This document shows positions 1 to 8,243 of a DNA stretch of 64,000 nt, piece after piece. Every line of letters begins with the position of its first letter. Positions within the stretch are counted from its first letter, which is position 1. The position numbers and the translations under genes were made by a program. The DNA lies in assembly GCA_040220895.1 (NCBI GenBank), contig JAVJVY010000009.1, positions 1-64,000 of the forward strand. The letters run 5' to 3'. The notes under the pieces are model-generated. The model had not been told where the DNA came from, did not search any database, and saw nothing but the letters and a program-made list of their open reading frames with translations. Source of the stretch: UBA11591 sp040220895. GTDB lineage: Bacteria > Bacteroidota > Bacteroidia > Flavobacteriales_E > Vicingaceae.

Positions 1-1806
1 GCCGCGCAGACGGTATAATTCGTTGTCGATCAATTGTGGCGCTTTCAATGTGTCACCCGTGCCGACCTGGCCAAGTGGATCGATGAACCACTCCCACTTA
101 ACGATCGAACTGTCGTCCGGCGCCCAGATCGCATCAGGAAGGCCTGCAGGCTCGCCGTAACGATCGCAATACGGGGGAAGTTCAAACTTGAACTCCGGAT
201 AAGTGTCGTGGAAGATCGTGATCGTGTCGTCGCCCACACAGTTTAACGGGTCGCGTACCAATACCTTGTACTCTCCGGGAGCGGTCGGGTGAATAAAATT
301 TATATCCTGACCTTGGATGGTATCTCCATTGAAGGACCAGTAATAGGTCAAAGGAAATGAAGATGAGTCCGTGCTGCTGGCAGTAATCTTGGGGAAAGGT
401 TGGGTAGTGGGAAGGCAAAAAGTAAGAAAAGCCTTATTCGTATCGATGTCCACTTGAACGTCTTTGGTCACGGTAATAATACCCGTACTGAATTCAGGTT
501 CAAGGAAACCGCATTCTGATTCAATCACATCAAGATCGGTACCCGTTTTAAGCATCAATGTATACTCCTGACACTTTAAGGGCTCTGCCAAGTGTAAGGT
601 CACTTTTTCTGTGAGTCCGGCGTTGCAATTCCAAACCGCACGGTTGATACCAATGCTTCTGACAGTTGAATCATAAGGGGCCGCGAAATTCGAACTATCT
701 AGTAATCTGAATTCGGAACCATCCGGGCTCAGTGTAGCACAACGAACTTGTGAGTTCGGATCACCCGAAACTCCGGTAGAAAAATATACATCAAGGATGG
801 TATCACCTCCACCGTTTGTAAGTGTGATGTCTTTTGGGTGGGCCGAGTCTTTTCGGCAAGTTGAGGCGTCGTCGATCCAGATGGTCATATCCCGACGTAC
901 AAATCCTATTTTTTTAGCGACCTGGTATGAAGCGCCTCCCGATGACACGGTTACATTGCGCCATTCGGTGGCCTTTACACTCATCACATAAACACCGGTT
1001 CCTGTAGGTTGACCCGGTATTACTGGAATAATTCCAGTTCTTGGATTAATGTTGATGGATGAATTTGCAGGAATGGTCGGAAATGGCATGTCGATGCGAA
1101 ATGGGGCGTTGAAAGCGTAATTTGCTCCCCCGGCTCCTTTTGGATAATCAAAAGAATAACTAATTGAATCTCCCTGGTATTCGCGCACACTTTGATCTAA
1201 TGTATAGTAATTGCCTGCGCAAAGCGTTCGCATTAAGTAATTGATCACCGTATCGGTGGTATAGCCCGGGTGATTTGGACGTCGATTGTGCCATAGCGGA
1301 GACCAATTCTTTGCCTGAGTATCCGGAAAGTCCAAATTGTTCAAACCCGCTTCGCTCCAAAGCGTTCCGGCAGTGACGTTGGCAGGTGCAAATGACCCGG
1401 CGGGACGACAACACAAACTCGTGGATAAAATCCAGTCATCAGCGCTGCCCTGGGCCGTCCATGTTCCCCGATAAACATATTCCTGATAGCAAAGGGAGGC
1501 GTCAGTACAATTGTACATATTACTGGGTTCCAAGGGGGGAACACCCGTCCCTGTTGTGGGCATCCTAGAAATGGTAGTGAAATAATCCTTTGAAATCGAA
1601 TTAGCCGTGGATCTCAATGAAAAAGACGACGGAGCTCCGATTCCCCCGCAATAATTGTAGTAAACTATGGTGACCTCATAACTGGCACCACTGGTCCAGC
1701 GATAAAAGATGTCCATGCCCGATGCATGTGAACCCTTTGCAGATTCTGAAGAAGTTAGGATTAGGCATACCAATCCCATGAGGAGCATAATTCCATTTCG
1801 TTTCAT
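1..1806 (-). CDS. Giant secreted surface protein, N-terminal part (runs off left edge)
   Basis: The frame is open from an ATG at 1806 to the left edge, so at least 602 residues are visible and the C-terminus is missing. The first ~23 residues form a signal peptide (MKRNG, then a hydrophobic core). The mature start SHASGMDIFYRW, followed by Cys-containing beta-rich sequence, is typical of the N-terminus of very large Bacteroidota surface proteins. A PKD-like stretch (LTYYWSFNGD) lies near residue 500. By analogy with the protein at the right edge, a gliding-motility/T9SS C-terminal domain is expected but not visible. Role inferred: extracellular adhesin or surface-layer component. The family assignment is moderate; secretion is well supported. 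Confidence 0.75.
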   Translation of the reverse strand, partial: MKRNGIMLLMGLVCLILTSSESAKGSHASGMDIFYRWTSGASYEVTIVYYNYCGGIGAPSSFSLRSTANSISKDYFTTISRMPTTGTGVPPLEPSNMYNCTDASLCYQEYVYRGTWTAQGSADDWILSTSLCCRPAGSFAPANVTAGTLWSEAGLNNLDFPDTQAKNWSPLWHNRRPNHPGYTTDTVINYLMRTLCAGNYYTLDQSVREYQGDSISYSFDYPKGAGGANYAFNAPFRIDMPFPTIPANSSININPRTGIIPVIPGQPTGTGVYVMSVKATEWRNVTVSSGGASYQVAKKIGFVRRDMTIWIDDASTCRKDSAHPKDITLTNGGGDTILDVYFSTGVSGDPNSQVRCATLSPDGSEFRLLDSSNFAAPYDSTVRSIGINRAVWNCNAGLTEKVTLHLAEPLKCQEYTLMLKTGTDLDVIESECGFLEPEFSTGIITVTKDVQVDIDTNKAFLTFCLPTTQPFPKITASSTDSSSFPLTYYWSFNGDTIQGQDINFIHPTAPGEYKVLVRDPLNCVGDDTITIFHDTYPEFKFELPPYCDRYGEPAGLPDAIWAPDDSSIVKWEWFIDPLGQVGTGDTLKAPQLIDNELYRLRG

Positions 1807-2034
1807 AACTAAATGATTTTGTGATTCTTACAAGGACACCTAAGCCTGTTGCCCTTTGCGATTACTAGACGTAGTCTCCTTGACAATTGGTTGCATATAC
1901 CCTGTAAAATAAACGCCTCTCGATAGCTATAATTCTGTTATTCAATGCTTTATGTAATATACTTAGATTTTGATCAGAACATCTATTTAGTGAAAATCTA
2001 CCGTGAACCGGTAACAAAGCGAAGTGAAAAAAGG

Positions 2035-2042
2035 TACTTTTG
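2035..2042 (+). promoter_or_regulatory. Bacteroidota -7 box for lepA
   Basis: TACTTTTG matches the Bacteroidetes -7 consensus TAnnTTTG and ends 15 bases before the lepA ATG at 2058. No clear -33 TTTG is seen at the usual spacing. Confidence 0.5.
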
Positions 2043-2057
2043 CGCCTTGTGAATTCA

Positions 2058-3854
2058 ATGAAGAACATCCGCAACTTTTGTATCATCGCCCACATAGACC
2101 ATGGGAAAAGCACTCTTGCTGACCGATTGCTTGAAATTACTGGAACCATCTCTAGTAGGGACATGAAAGAACAGACCCTGGATGACATGGACCTGGAACG
2201 CGAGCGCGGGATAACGATCAAGAGTCATGCCATCCAGATGAACTACCCTGTGGATGGAACAAACTTTGTTTTAAACCTTATCGACACCCCGGGTCACGTG
2301 GATTTTAGCTATGAAGTTTCTAGGTCAATAGCCGCTTGTGAAGGAGCTTTGCTTATTGTTGATGCAGCGCAGGGCATACAAGCTCAGACCATATCCAATC
2401 TCTACCTGGCATTTGAAAATGACCTTGAGATCATCCCTGTGCTGAATAAAATCGACCTGCCCAGTGCAATGCCCGAAGAAGTAAAAGACCAAATAGTAGA
2501 CCTCACTGGCTGTGACCGTGAAGATATTCTATCTGCCAGCGGCAAAACAGGTCAAGGCGTAGCTGAGATTCTAGAGGCAATCGTCAAAAGGATACCACCT
2601 CCAAAAGGAGATTCGGATCTACCACTTCAAGCAATGATATTTGATTCTGTCTTCGATTCTTACCGAGGCATCAGGGCTTATTTCAAAATCATCAATGGAA
2701 CCGTCCACAAGGGTGATAAGGTAAAATTCATGGCCACCAAAAGGGAATACCTTGCAGAGGAAATCGGGGTTTTGAAACTCAAGCCCGAAGCGAGAAATGA
2801 GCTGGGAGCCGGCAATGTGGGTTATATTATTTCCGGAATAAAAGAAGCGCGTGAGGTCAAAGTCGGTGACACCCTGACAACGGTTAACAATCCTTCAACA
2901 ATTCCCATCGACGGCTTCGAAAATGTAAAGCCCATGGTCTTTGCGGGCATCTATCCGGTAGATACCGACGACTATGAAGACCTAAGAGACGCCATGGGTA
3001 AACTACAGCTTAACGACGCATCCTTAATCTATGAACCTGAATCCTCAGCTGCCCTGGGTTTTGGTTTTAGATGTGGTTTTCTGGGAATGCTCCACATGGA
3101 GATCATTCAGGAACGACTTGAACGCGAATTTGACATGACTGTCATCACGACAGTTCCCAACGTCTCTTATAAGGCATTCCTGAAAAAGAACCCCGAAGCC
3201 GCTATTTCGGTTAATAACCCCTCTGACCTTCCCGAAGTGACCATGCTGGACCGTGTCGAAGAACCCTACATCAAGGCTCAGGTTATTACCAAATCCGAGT
3301 TCATTGGACCGGTTATTTCACTTTGTATAGATAAACGGGCCGAGATCCAGAATCAGGTTTATCTGACATCGGATCGAGTGGAACTTACTTTTGAAATGCC
3401 GTTGGCAGAGATCGTTTTTGACTTTTATGACCGATTGAAATCGGTTTCAAAAGGCTATGCCTCATTCGATTATCACATGATCGGTTATCGGTCTTCACAC
3501 CTGATCAAACTCGACATTCTGCTCAACGGCGATCAGGTGGATGCACTCTCGGCTCTAATACACCGAGACAAAGCGTATGATCTGGGTAAGAAGATCTGTT
3601 CTAAACTGCGTGAATTAATTCCGAGGCAGCAATTCGACATTGCTATCCAGGCGGCCATTGGAGCAAAGATTCAAGCGCGTGAAACCGTGAAAGCTGTTCG
3701 GAAAGATGTCACAGCCAAATGCTACGGGGGTGACATCACTCGAAAAAGAAAATTGCTGGAAAAACAAAAAAAAGGTAAAAAACGCATGCGCCAGATCGGC
3801 AATGTTGAAGTACCTCAACAGGCCTTCATGGCTGTGCTTAAACTAAATTCATAA
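2058..3854 (+). CDS. lepA: Elongation factor 4 (LepA/EF4), translational GTPase
   Basis: This ribosome-associated GTPase of 598 residues is normal in length for LepA. The G1 loop AHIDHGKST is at 11-19, G3 DTPGH at 76-80 and G4 NKID at 130-133. The EF4-specific C-terminal domain ends in a basic tail (YGGDITRKRKLLEKQKKGKKR). I chose the ATG at 2058 because MKNIRNF is the family start and a -7 box sits 15 bases upstream; an upstream in-frame TTG at 2040 would overlap that box. EF4 is thought to remobilise stalled ribosomes. The gene stands alone between a divergent surface-protein gene and yebC. Confidence 0.97.
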   Translation: MKNIRNFCIIAHIDHGKSTLADRLLEITGTISSRDMKEQTLDDMDLERERGITIKSHAIQMNYPVDGTNFVLNLIDTPGHVDFSYEVSRSIAACEGALLIVDAAQGIQAQTISNLYLAFENDLEIIPVLNKIDLPSAMPEEVKDQIVDLTGCDREDILSASGKTGQGVAEILEAIVKRIPPPKGDSDLPLQAMIFDSVFDSYRGIRAYFKIINGTVHKGDKVKFMATKREYLAEEIGVLKLKPEARNELGAGNVGYIISGIKEAREVKVGDTLTTVNNPSTIPIDGFENVKPMVFAGIYPVDTDDYEDLRDAMGKLQLNDASLIYEPESSAALGFGFRCGFLGMLHMEIIQERLEREFDMTVITTVPNVSYKAFLKKNPEAAISVNNPSDLPEVTMLDRVEEPYIKAQVITKSEFIGPVISLCIDKRAEIQNQVYLTSDRVELTFEMPLAEIVFDFYDRLKSVSKGYASFDYHMIGYRSSHLIKLDILLNGDQVDALSALIHRDKAYDLGKKICSKLRELIPRQQFDIAIQAAIGAKIQARETVKAVRKDVTAKCYGGDITRKRKLLEKQKKGKKRMRQIGNVEVPQQAFMAVLKLNS

Positions 3855-3981
3855 AGTATCGCAAACAAAGGGATTGAAAGAATGAACTCTAGAAATAAGC
3901 TGTTCGCTTAATTGTAATTTCACGTGTTCAAAATAAAAACCAATAACTTAGAATCGTGTTAACTCTTAATAATTCATTTTC

Positions 3982-4743
3982 ATGTCAGGTCATAGTAAAT
4001 GGTCCACAATAAAGCGGAAAAAAGGCGCTATTGACGCCAAACGGGGCAAAATCTTTACCAAGATCATAAAGGAAATATCAATTGCCGTCAAAGAGGGCGG
4101 TAGCCCTGATCCGGAATCCAACCCGAGACTTCGCCTGGCCATCTCGAATGCCAAAGGGGCGAATATGCCAAAAGACAACATTGATCGCGCAATCAAAAAG
4201 GCCAGTGAAAAAGATGGGGCAAATTATGAGGAGACGACCTATGAGGGATATGGTCCGAATGGAGTTGCTATTTTTGTTGAAGCATCTACCGACAATCTCA
4301 ATAGGACAGTTTCGAATGTGCGTGCCGTTTTTTCCAAATACAACGGCAGCCTTGGAACCAATGGTTCTCTTGAATTCATCTTTGACCGCAAAGGTGTTTT
4401 TACTATTCCCCTTTCCAATATTTCGATGGACGACGACGATTTTGAAATGGAACTCATTGATGGTGGGGCCGACGATGTGGAAAAGGACGACGACGTCTTG
4501 ATGGCCTATACTACATTCGAGAACTTCGGTAACATGCAAAAAAAGCTGGAAAACCTTGGTGTGGAGGTTGAAAGTGCCGAATTACAGCGAATTCCAAACA
4601 CCACTGTGACGATTGACGTCCATGCAGCGAAAACCATTATGAACATGGTAGAGCGCTTTGAAGAAGACGACGACGTCAACAACGTCTACCACAACCTTGA
4701 AATGACAGACGAGTTGATGGAACAGCTCAGTCAGGATTCTTAA
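3982..4743 (+). CDS. YebC/PmpR family protein (TACO1-like)
   Basis: This 253-residue protein has the hallmark N-terminus MSGHSKWSTIKRKKGAIDAK and the motif NPRLRLAISNAKGANMPKDN (DUF28). Members act as transcription regulators or help translate difficult sequences such as polyproline stretches. It is slightly longer than the usual ~240 residues because of acidic Asp runs near residues 151-172 and in the last 30 residues. A weaker promoter-like TAACTTAG lies at 3944-3951. Its stop codon overlaps the stop of convergent rsgA by two bases, with no room for a separate terminator. Confidence 0.93.
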   Translation: MSGHSKWSTIKRKKGAIDAKRGKIFTKIIKEISIAVKEGGSPDPESNPRLRLAISNAKGANMPKDNIDRAIKKASEKDGANYEETTYEGYGPNGVAIFVEASTDNLNRTVSNVRAVFSKYNGSLGTNGSLEFIFDRKGVFTIPLSNISMDDDDFEMELIDGGADDVEKDDDVLMAYTTFENFGNMQKKLENLGVEVESAELQRIPNTTVTIDVHAAKTIMNMVERFEEDDDVNNVYHNLEMTDELMEQLSQDS

Positions 4744-5660
4744 CGATACGTATCTTCCTGGTTATAAAAGATATTTAGGTAACTCTTGTAACGTGATGCG
4801 GCGACTTCTCCCCTTTCCAAAGCAGCTTTCACTGCACATCCCGGTTCATCGATGTGTACGCAATTATTAAAACGGCAATTAGAAAGCAATTCTCGCATTT
4901 CTATAAAGTAGTGAGAGAGCTCCTCCTTTTTTATATCCAAAACACCCAGACCCTTAATTCCGGGTGTGTCAATTACCCAGCCAATGCCCTTCATCTCATG
5001 CATTTCCGAAAAAGTTGTGGTGTGCACACCTGAGGCGTGAGATTCACTAACCACACTTGTTTTGAGATTAAGACTGGGATCAAGGCGGTTGATCAATGTG
5101 GATTTACCAACACCTGAGTAACCTGAAATCAAACTGGTCTTATTTTTAAAAAGGTGGGTTAAATGTGAAAAATCGCTGTCATTCATTGCCGAAACTGCGA
5201 AGCATTGATAGCCCACCGCCGTATAGAGATCAGTCAGCTCTTTCAATTCCGATGACAGGACTTTATCATAAAGATCGATTTTATTGAATACGATAATGGC
5301 CGGGATATGGTATGCTTCGGCTGTGACCAAATATCTATCAATGAACACGGTATAGGTCTTGGGTTCTACCAGTGTGGCGACCAAGATGGCCTGATCGATA
5401 TTAGATGCCAGAATGTGTGCCTGTTTCGATAAATTGACAGATTTTCTGACGATGTAATTTTTTCTTGGGTGAATCGATCCGATGACGCCTTCGTCTTTCT
5501 CGGTTGCGAAAAAGGTCACAACATCTCCAACAGAAGCTGGGTTAGTGAATTTGTTATCTGTCAGGCGTATATTTCCTTTCAACCGGCAGGTGAATAACTT
5601 TCCGGTTTTGTCTTTTACCCAGTAAAAACTACCCGTGGTCTTAGTAACAACTCCTTCCAT
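4740..5660 (-). CDS. rsgA: Small ribosomal subunit biogenesis GTPase RsgA
   Basis: This late 30S assembly GTPase has 306 residues. An N-terminal OB-fold is followed by the circularly permuted G domain typical of RsgA: G4 NKIDLY near 125, then the Walker A loop GYSGVGKST near 180, then DTPGIKGLG near 230. A C-terminal Cys/His zinc site follows (CRFNNCVHIDEPGC). The ATG at 5660 gives the expected N-terminus. It converges with yebC and the two stop codons overlap. Confidence 0.96.
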   Translation of the reverse strand: MEGVVTKTTGSFYWVKDKTGKLFTCRLKGNIRLTDNKFTNPASVGDVVTFFATEKDEGVIGSIHPRKNYIVRKSVNLSKQAHILASNIDQAILVATLVEPKTYTVFIDRYLVTAEAYHIPAIIVFNKIDLYDKVLSSELKELTDLYTAVGYQCFAVSAMNDSDFSHLTHLFKNKTSLISGYSGVGKSTLINRLDPSLNLKTSVVSESHASGVHTTTFSEMHEMKGIGWVIDTPGIKGLGVLDIKKEELSHYFIEMRELLSNCRFNNCVHIDEPGCAVKAALERGEVAASRYKSYLNIFYNQEDTYR

Positions 5661-5719
5661 TGACTACTCGTTCAAATTGACATAGAATGATTGTTCTGTC
5701 ATGCTTCTCATAATTCTTT

Positions 5720-5908
5720 TTAGAATGGATTATCATAATAACCGCATTCATCGGTCCATTTGACAGCTATCAAATGGCTTGAATTCAAGTAATATTCGCT
5801 TGCTTCTTCAAAGTCATTATTGCAAAAGAAGGGCGCATTTTGAGATTTCATATCAATTGGCGAGTTCACCTTCTGCAGTGCAATGAGTAATTCTGTAAAT
5901 TCGTTCAC
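5720..5908 (-). CDS. Possible small protein, function unknown
   Basis: This 62-codon frame starts with GTG and sits in the 261-base gap between rsgA and gldA. Its composition is protein-like, acidic and aromatic, ending in VKWTDECGYYDNPF, and it matches no family I know. Against it are the GTG start, the absence of a good -7 box upstream, and the fact that its 5' end lies over the probable gldA promoter. It could be a real orphan peptide or chance. Confidence 0.3.
   Translation of the reverse strand: MNEFTELLIALQKVNSPIDMKSQNAPFFCNNDFEEASEYYLNSSHLIAVKWTDECGYYDNPF
5896..5903 (+). promoter_or_regulatory. -7 box for gldA
   Basis: TAAATTCG fits the TAnnTTYG pattern used in this window and ends 18 bases before the ATG at 5922. 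It argues against the in-frame ATG at 5883, which lies upstream of the box. Confidence 0.45.
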
Positions 5909-5921
5909 AAAGATTCAAAAT

Positions 5922-6836
5922 ATGTCAATTTCCGTCCACAATGTCAGCAAATATTACGGAACTCAAAAAGCCCTGGATAATGTTTCTTTCGAAGTAAAGG
6001 CTGGTGAAATCATAGGCTTTCTCGGGCCAAACGGAGCAGGTAAATCGACCATGATGAAGATCATTTGCGGGTATTTACCTCAAAATGAAGGGTCTGTAAA
6101 GGTTTGTGGCATGGACGTCCTGGAAGAAGAATTGGCCGTTAAACAACGCCTGGGCTATTTACCCGAAAACAATCCGCTTTACCTTGACATGTACGTGAAG
6201 GAATACCTGTTGTTTACAGCAGGTATCTATAAACTTGCAAATAAGGAGTCCAGGGTTCAGCAGGTGATCGATAAAGTGGGAATAACCAAGGAACAGAACA
6301 AGCGCATCGGTGAACTGTCAAAAGGATATCGTCAACGAGTGGGCTTGGCTCAGTCTTTTATTCACGAGCCCGATGTACTGATTCTGGATGAGCCCACAAC
6401 CGGACTCGATCCCAATCAAATTGTTGAAATAAGAAATCTGATCAGAGAAATCGGCAAGAACAAGACCGTTTTACTTTCGACCCATATCATGCAAGAAGTA
6501 GAAGCCATCTGTGATCGCGCCATTATAATCAATGAAGGAAAAATTGTTGAAGATAGTTCCGTGGCCGATCTCAAGAAATTGAATGAAGGGGAGCGAAAAA
6601 TAGAAGTCCTTTTCAAACAACCCGTGGAAGAAAAAGCGCTTTCAAAATTATTTGGAAGTGGCACGGTATTAAAACTTTCATCGAGCCACTATGAAATCAC
6701 GGCCAATGACATGCTCACCTGCAAGAATCAGATCATGAATTTTGCCATGGACAATGGTTATGAGATTCTTCAAATGAATGAAAGGGGAAGCAGTCTGGAG
6801 GAAATCTTCAGAAAACTGACTATTGGTAGCGTTTAA
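5922..6836 (+). CDS. gldA: ABC transporter ATP-binding subunit, GldA-like
   Basis: The protein has 304 residues from MSISVHNVSKYYG, the usual GldA start. Walker A is GPNGAGKST near 39-47, the signature is LSKGYRQRVGLAQ, and Walker B is VLILDEPTTGLDP. The length with a ~90-residue C-terminal extension fits GldA, the ATPase that pairs with GldF/GldG for gliding motility in Flavobacteria. In many genomes gldA lies apart from gldFG, as here, and no permease is nearby. It could instead serve another ABC-2 exporter. The upstream ATG at 5883 is rejected on promoter position. Confidence 0.75.
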   Translation: MSISVHNVSKYYGTQKALDNVSFEVKAGEIIGFLGPNGAGKSTMMKIICGYLPQNEGSVKVCGMDVLEEELAVKQRLGYLPENNPLYLDMYVKEYLLFTAGIYKLANKESRVQQVIDKVGITKEQNKRIGELSKGYRQRVGLAQSFIHEPDVLILDEPTTGLDPNQIVEIRNLIREIGKNKTVLLSTHIMQEVEAICDRAIIINEGKIVEDSSVADLKKLNEGERKIEVLFKQPVEEKALSKLFGSGTVLKLSSSHYEITANDMLTCKNQIMNFAMDNGYEILQMNERGSSLEEIFRKLTIGSV

Positions 6837-6899
6837 AAGCAATTTCTTAGGCACCTTTTCTGAATCATTTCACTAATTTAGCTCGCTTAAATTACTTCT

Positions 6900-8159
6900 A
6901 TGCCTTACTTGTTCACTTCGGAATCCGTTTCTGAAGGTCATCCCGATAAAATTGCCGATCAAATATCAGATGCCCTGCTCGACCATTTTTTAGCACAGGA
7001 TAAAAACTCCAAAGTCGCCTGTGAGACCCTTGTAACTACCGGACTTGCTGTGTTAAGTGGAGAGGTTAAGTCGTCGGCCTATATTGACGTGCAAAAGGTT
7101 GCGCGTGATGTGATCAATCGCATCGGATATACCAAATCGGAATACATGTTTGATGGTGATGCTTGTGGTGTTATTTCGGCCATCCACGAACAGAGTCCTG
7201 ACATTAATCGAGGAGTGGAAACAGATCAGGCTCATGCAGATGACCAGGGAGCCGGTGACCAGGGTATGATGTTTGGTTACGCGACAAATGAAACAAGTAA
7301 CTATATGCCTTTGGCTCTGGATCTTTCACACAGAATTCTAAAGGTCCTTTCCGAAATAAGGAAAGAAGGCAAAGAAATGACTTATTTGCGCCCCGATTCA
7401 AAAGCTCAAGTCACCCTGTTATATGACGACGACAACACCCCGATCAAAATAAAGGACATCGTTGTGTCAACCCAGCATGACGAATTCGACGAAGAAAAGA
7501 AGATGCTCAGCAAAATTTCTGATGATGTGCATAATATACTAATCCCCAGAGTGCTGAATCAATTAAGTGAGCAATCCAAAAAACTGTTTACCAATGATAT
7601 CAAATATCATATTAATCCGACCGGGAAATTTGTGATTGGTGGACCTCACGGGGATACAGGTCTTACCGGAAGAAAGATCATTGTCGATACCTATGGTGGA
7701 AAAGGGGCCCATGGCGGGGGAGCTTTTAGTGGAAAGGATCCATCCAAAGTAGATCGTTCAGCGGCATATGCCATGCGTCATATAGCCAAAAACATGGTGG
7801 CGGCGGGTTTGGCCGACGAAGTGCTAGCGCAGGTGTCATATGCTATCGGGGTTGCACGTCCAATGGGTGTTTATGTCGACACATACGGAACTGCCAAAAT
7901 AGACATGTCGGATGGTGAAATAGCAGAAAAAATCTCAGAAATTTTTGACTTACGTCCTGCAGCGATCATTCGTCGATTGAATCTCCTGTCCCCTATTTAC
8001 AGTGAAACAGCGGCTTATGGCCATATGGGTAGGGATTCTGAAAAGAAAAAGGTCACATTTATGCACGGCAATGGCGAGAAAATTGAATTGGAAGTGGAGA
8101 CTTTCACCTGGGAAAAATTGGATTATGTTGATCAAATAAAATCGGCATTTGGACTTTAG
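6900..8159 (+). CDS. metK: S-adenosylmethionine synthetase
   Basis: This 419-residue enzyme makes SAM from methionine and ATP. Motifs in order are TSESVSEGHPDKIADQISDA at the N-terminus, a GHGDQG-type loop (ADDQGAGDQGMMFGYA) near 115-130, GGPHGDTGLTGRKIIVDTYG near 248 and GGGAFSGKDPSKVDRSAAY. The length matches Bacteroidota MetK. A promoter-like TAATTTAG lies at 6874-6881. I see no SAM riboswitch in the 63-base leader. An intrinsic terminator follows. Confidence 0.97.
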   Translation: MPYLFTSESVSEGHPDKIADQISDALLDHFLAQDKNSKVACETLVTTGLAVLSGEVKSSAYIDVQKVARDVINRIGYTKSEYMFDGDACGVISAIHEQSPDINRGVETDQAHADDQGAGDQGMMFGYATNETSNYMPLALDLSHRILKVLSEIRKEGKEMTYLRPDSKAQVTLLYDDDNTPIKIKDIVVSTQHDEFDEEKKMLSKISDDVHNILIPRVLNQLSEQSKKLFTNDIKYHINPTGKFVIGGPHGDTGLTGRKIIVDTYGGKGAHGGGAFSGKDPSKVDRSAAYAMRHIAKNMVAAGLADEVLAQVSYAIGVARPMGVYVDTYGTAKIDMSDGEIAEKISEIFDLRPAAIIRRLNLLSPIYSETAAYGHMGRDSEKKKVTFMHGNGEKIELEVETFTWEKLDYVDQIKSAFGL

Positions 8160-8180
8160 AGAACAGAAGATCAAAAACGA

Positions 8181-8209
8181 AAGGGGCCGCTGCAACGGCC
8201 CTTTTTTAT
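8181..8209 (+). terminator. Intrinsic terminator after metK
   Basis: A six-bp GC stem (GGGCCG at 8184-8189, CGGCCC at 8196-8201) has a six-base loop, is extended by a G-U and A-T pairs, and is followed by TTTTTTATT. It lies 20 bases after the metK stop. Confidence 0.9.
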
Positions 8210-8243
8210 TAATTATCTTTAGGGCAAAACAGCGATAATAATA

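Noticed and set aside
4078..4539. 153-codon antisense frame inside yebC
   Set aside because: It mirrors the codon structure of the real gene on the other strand and has no promoter, start context or known motifs.
6837..6899. SAM riboswitch before metK
   Set aside because: The 63-base gap is too short and shows no helices of a known SAM aptamer.
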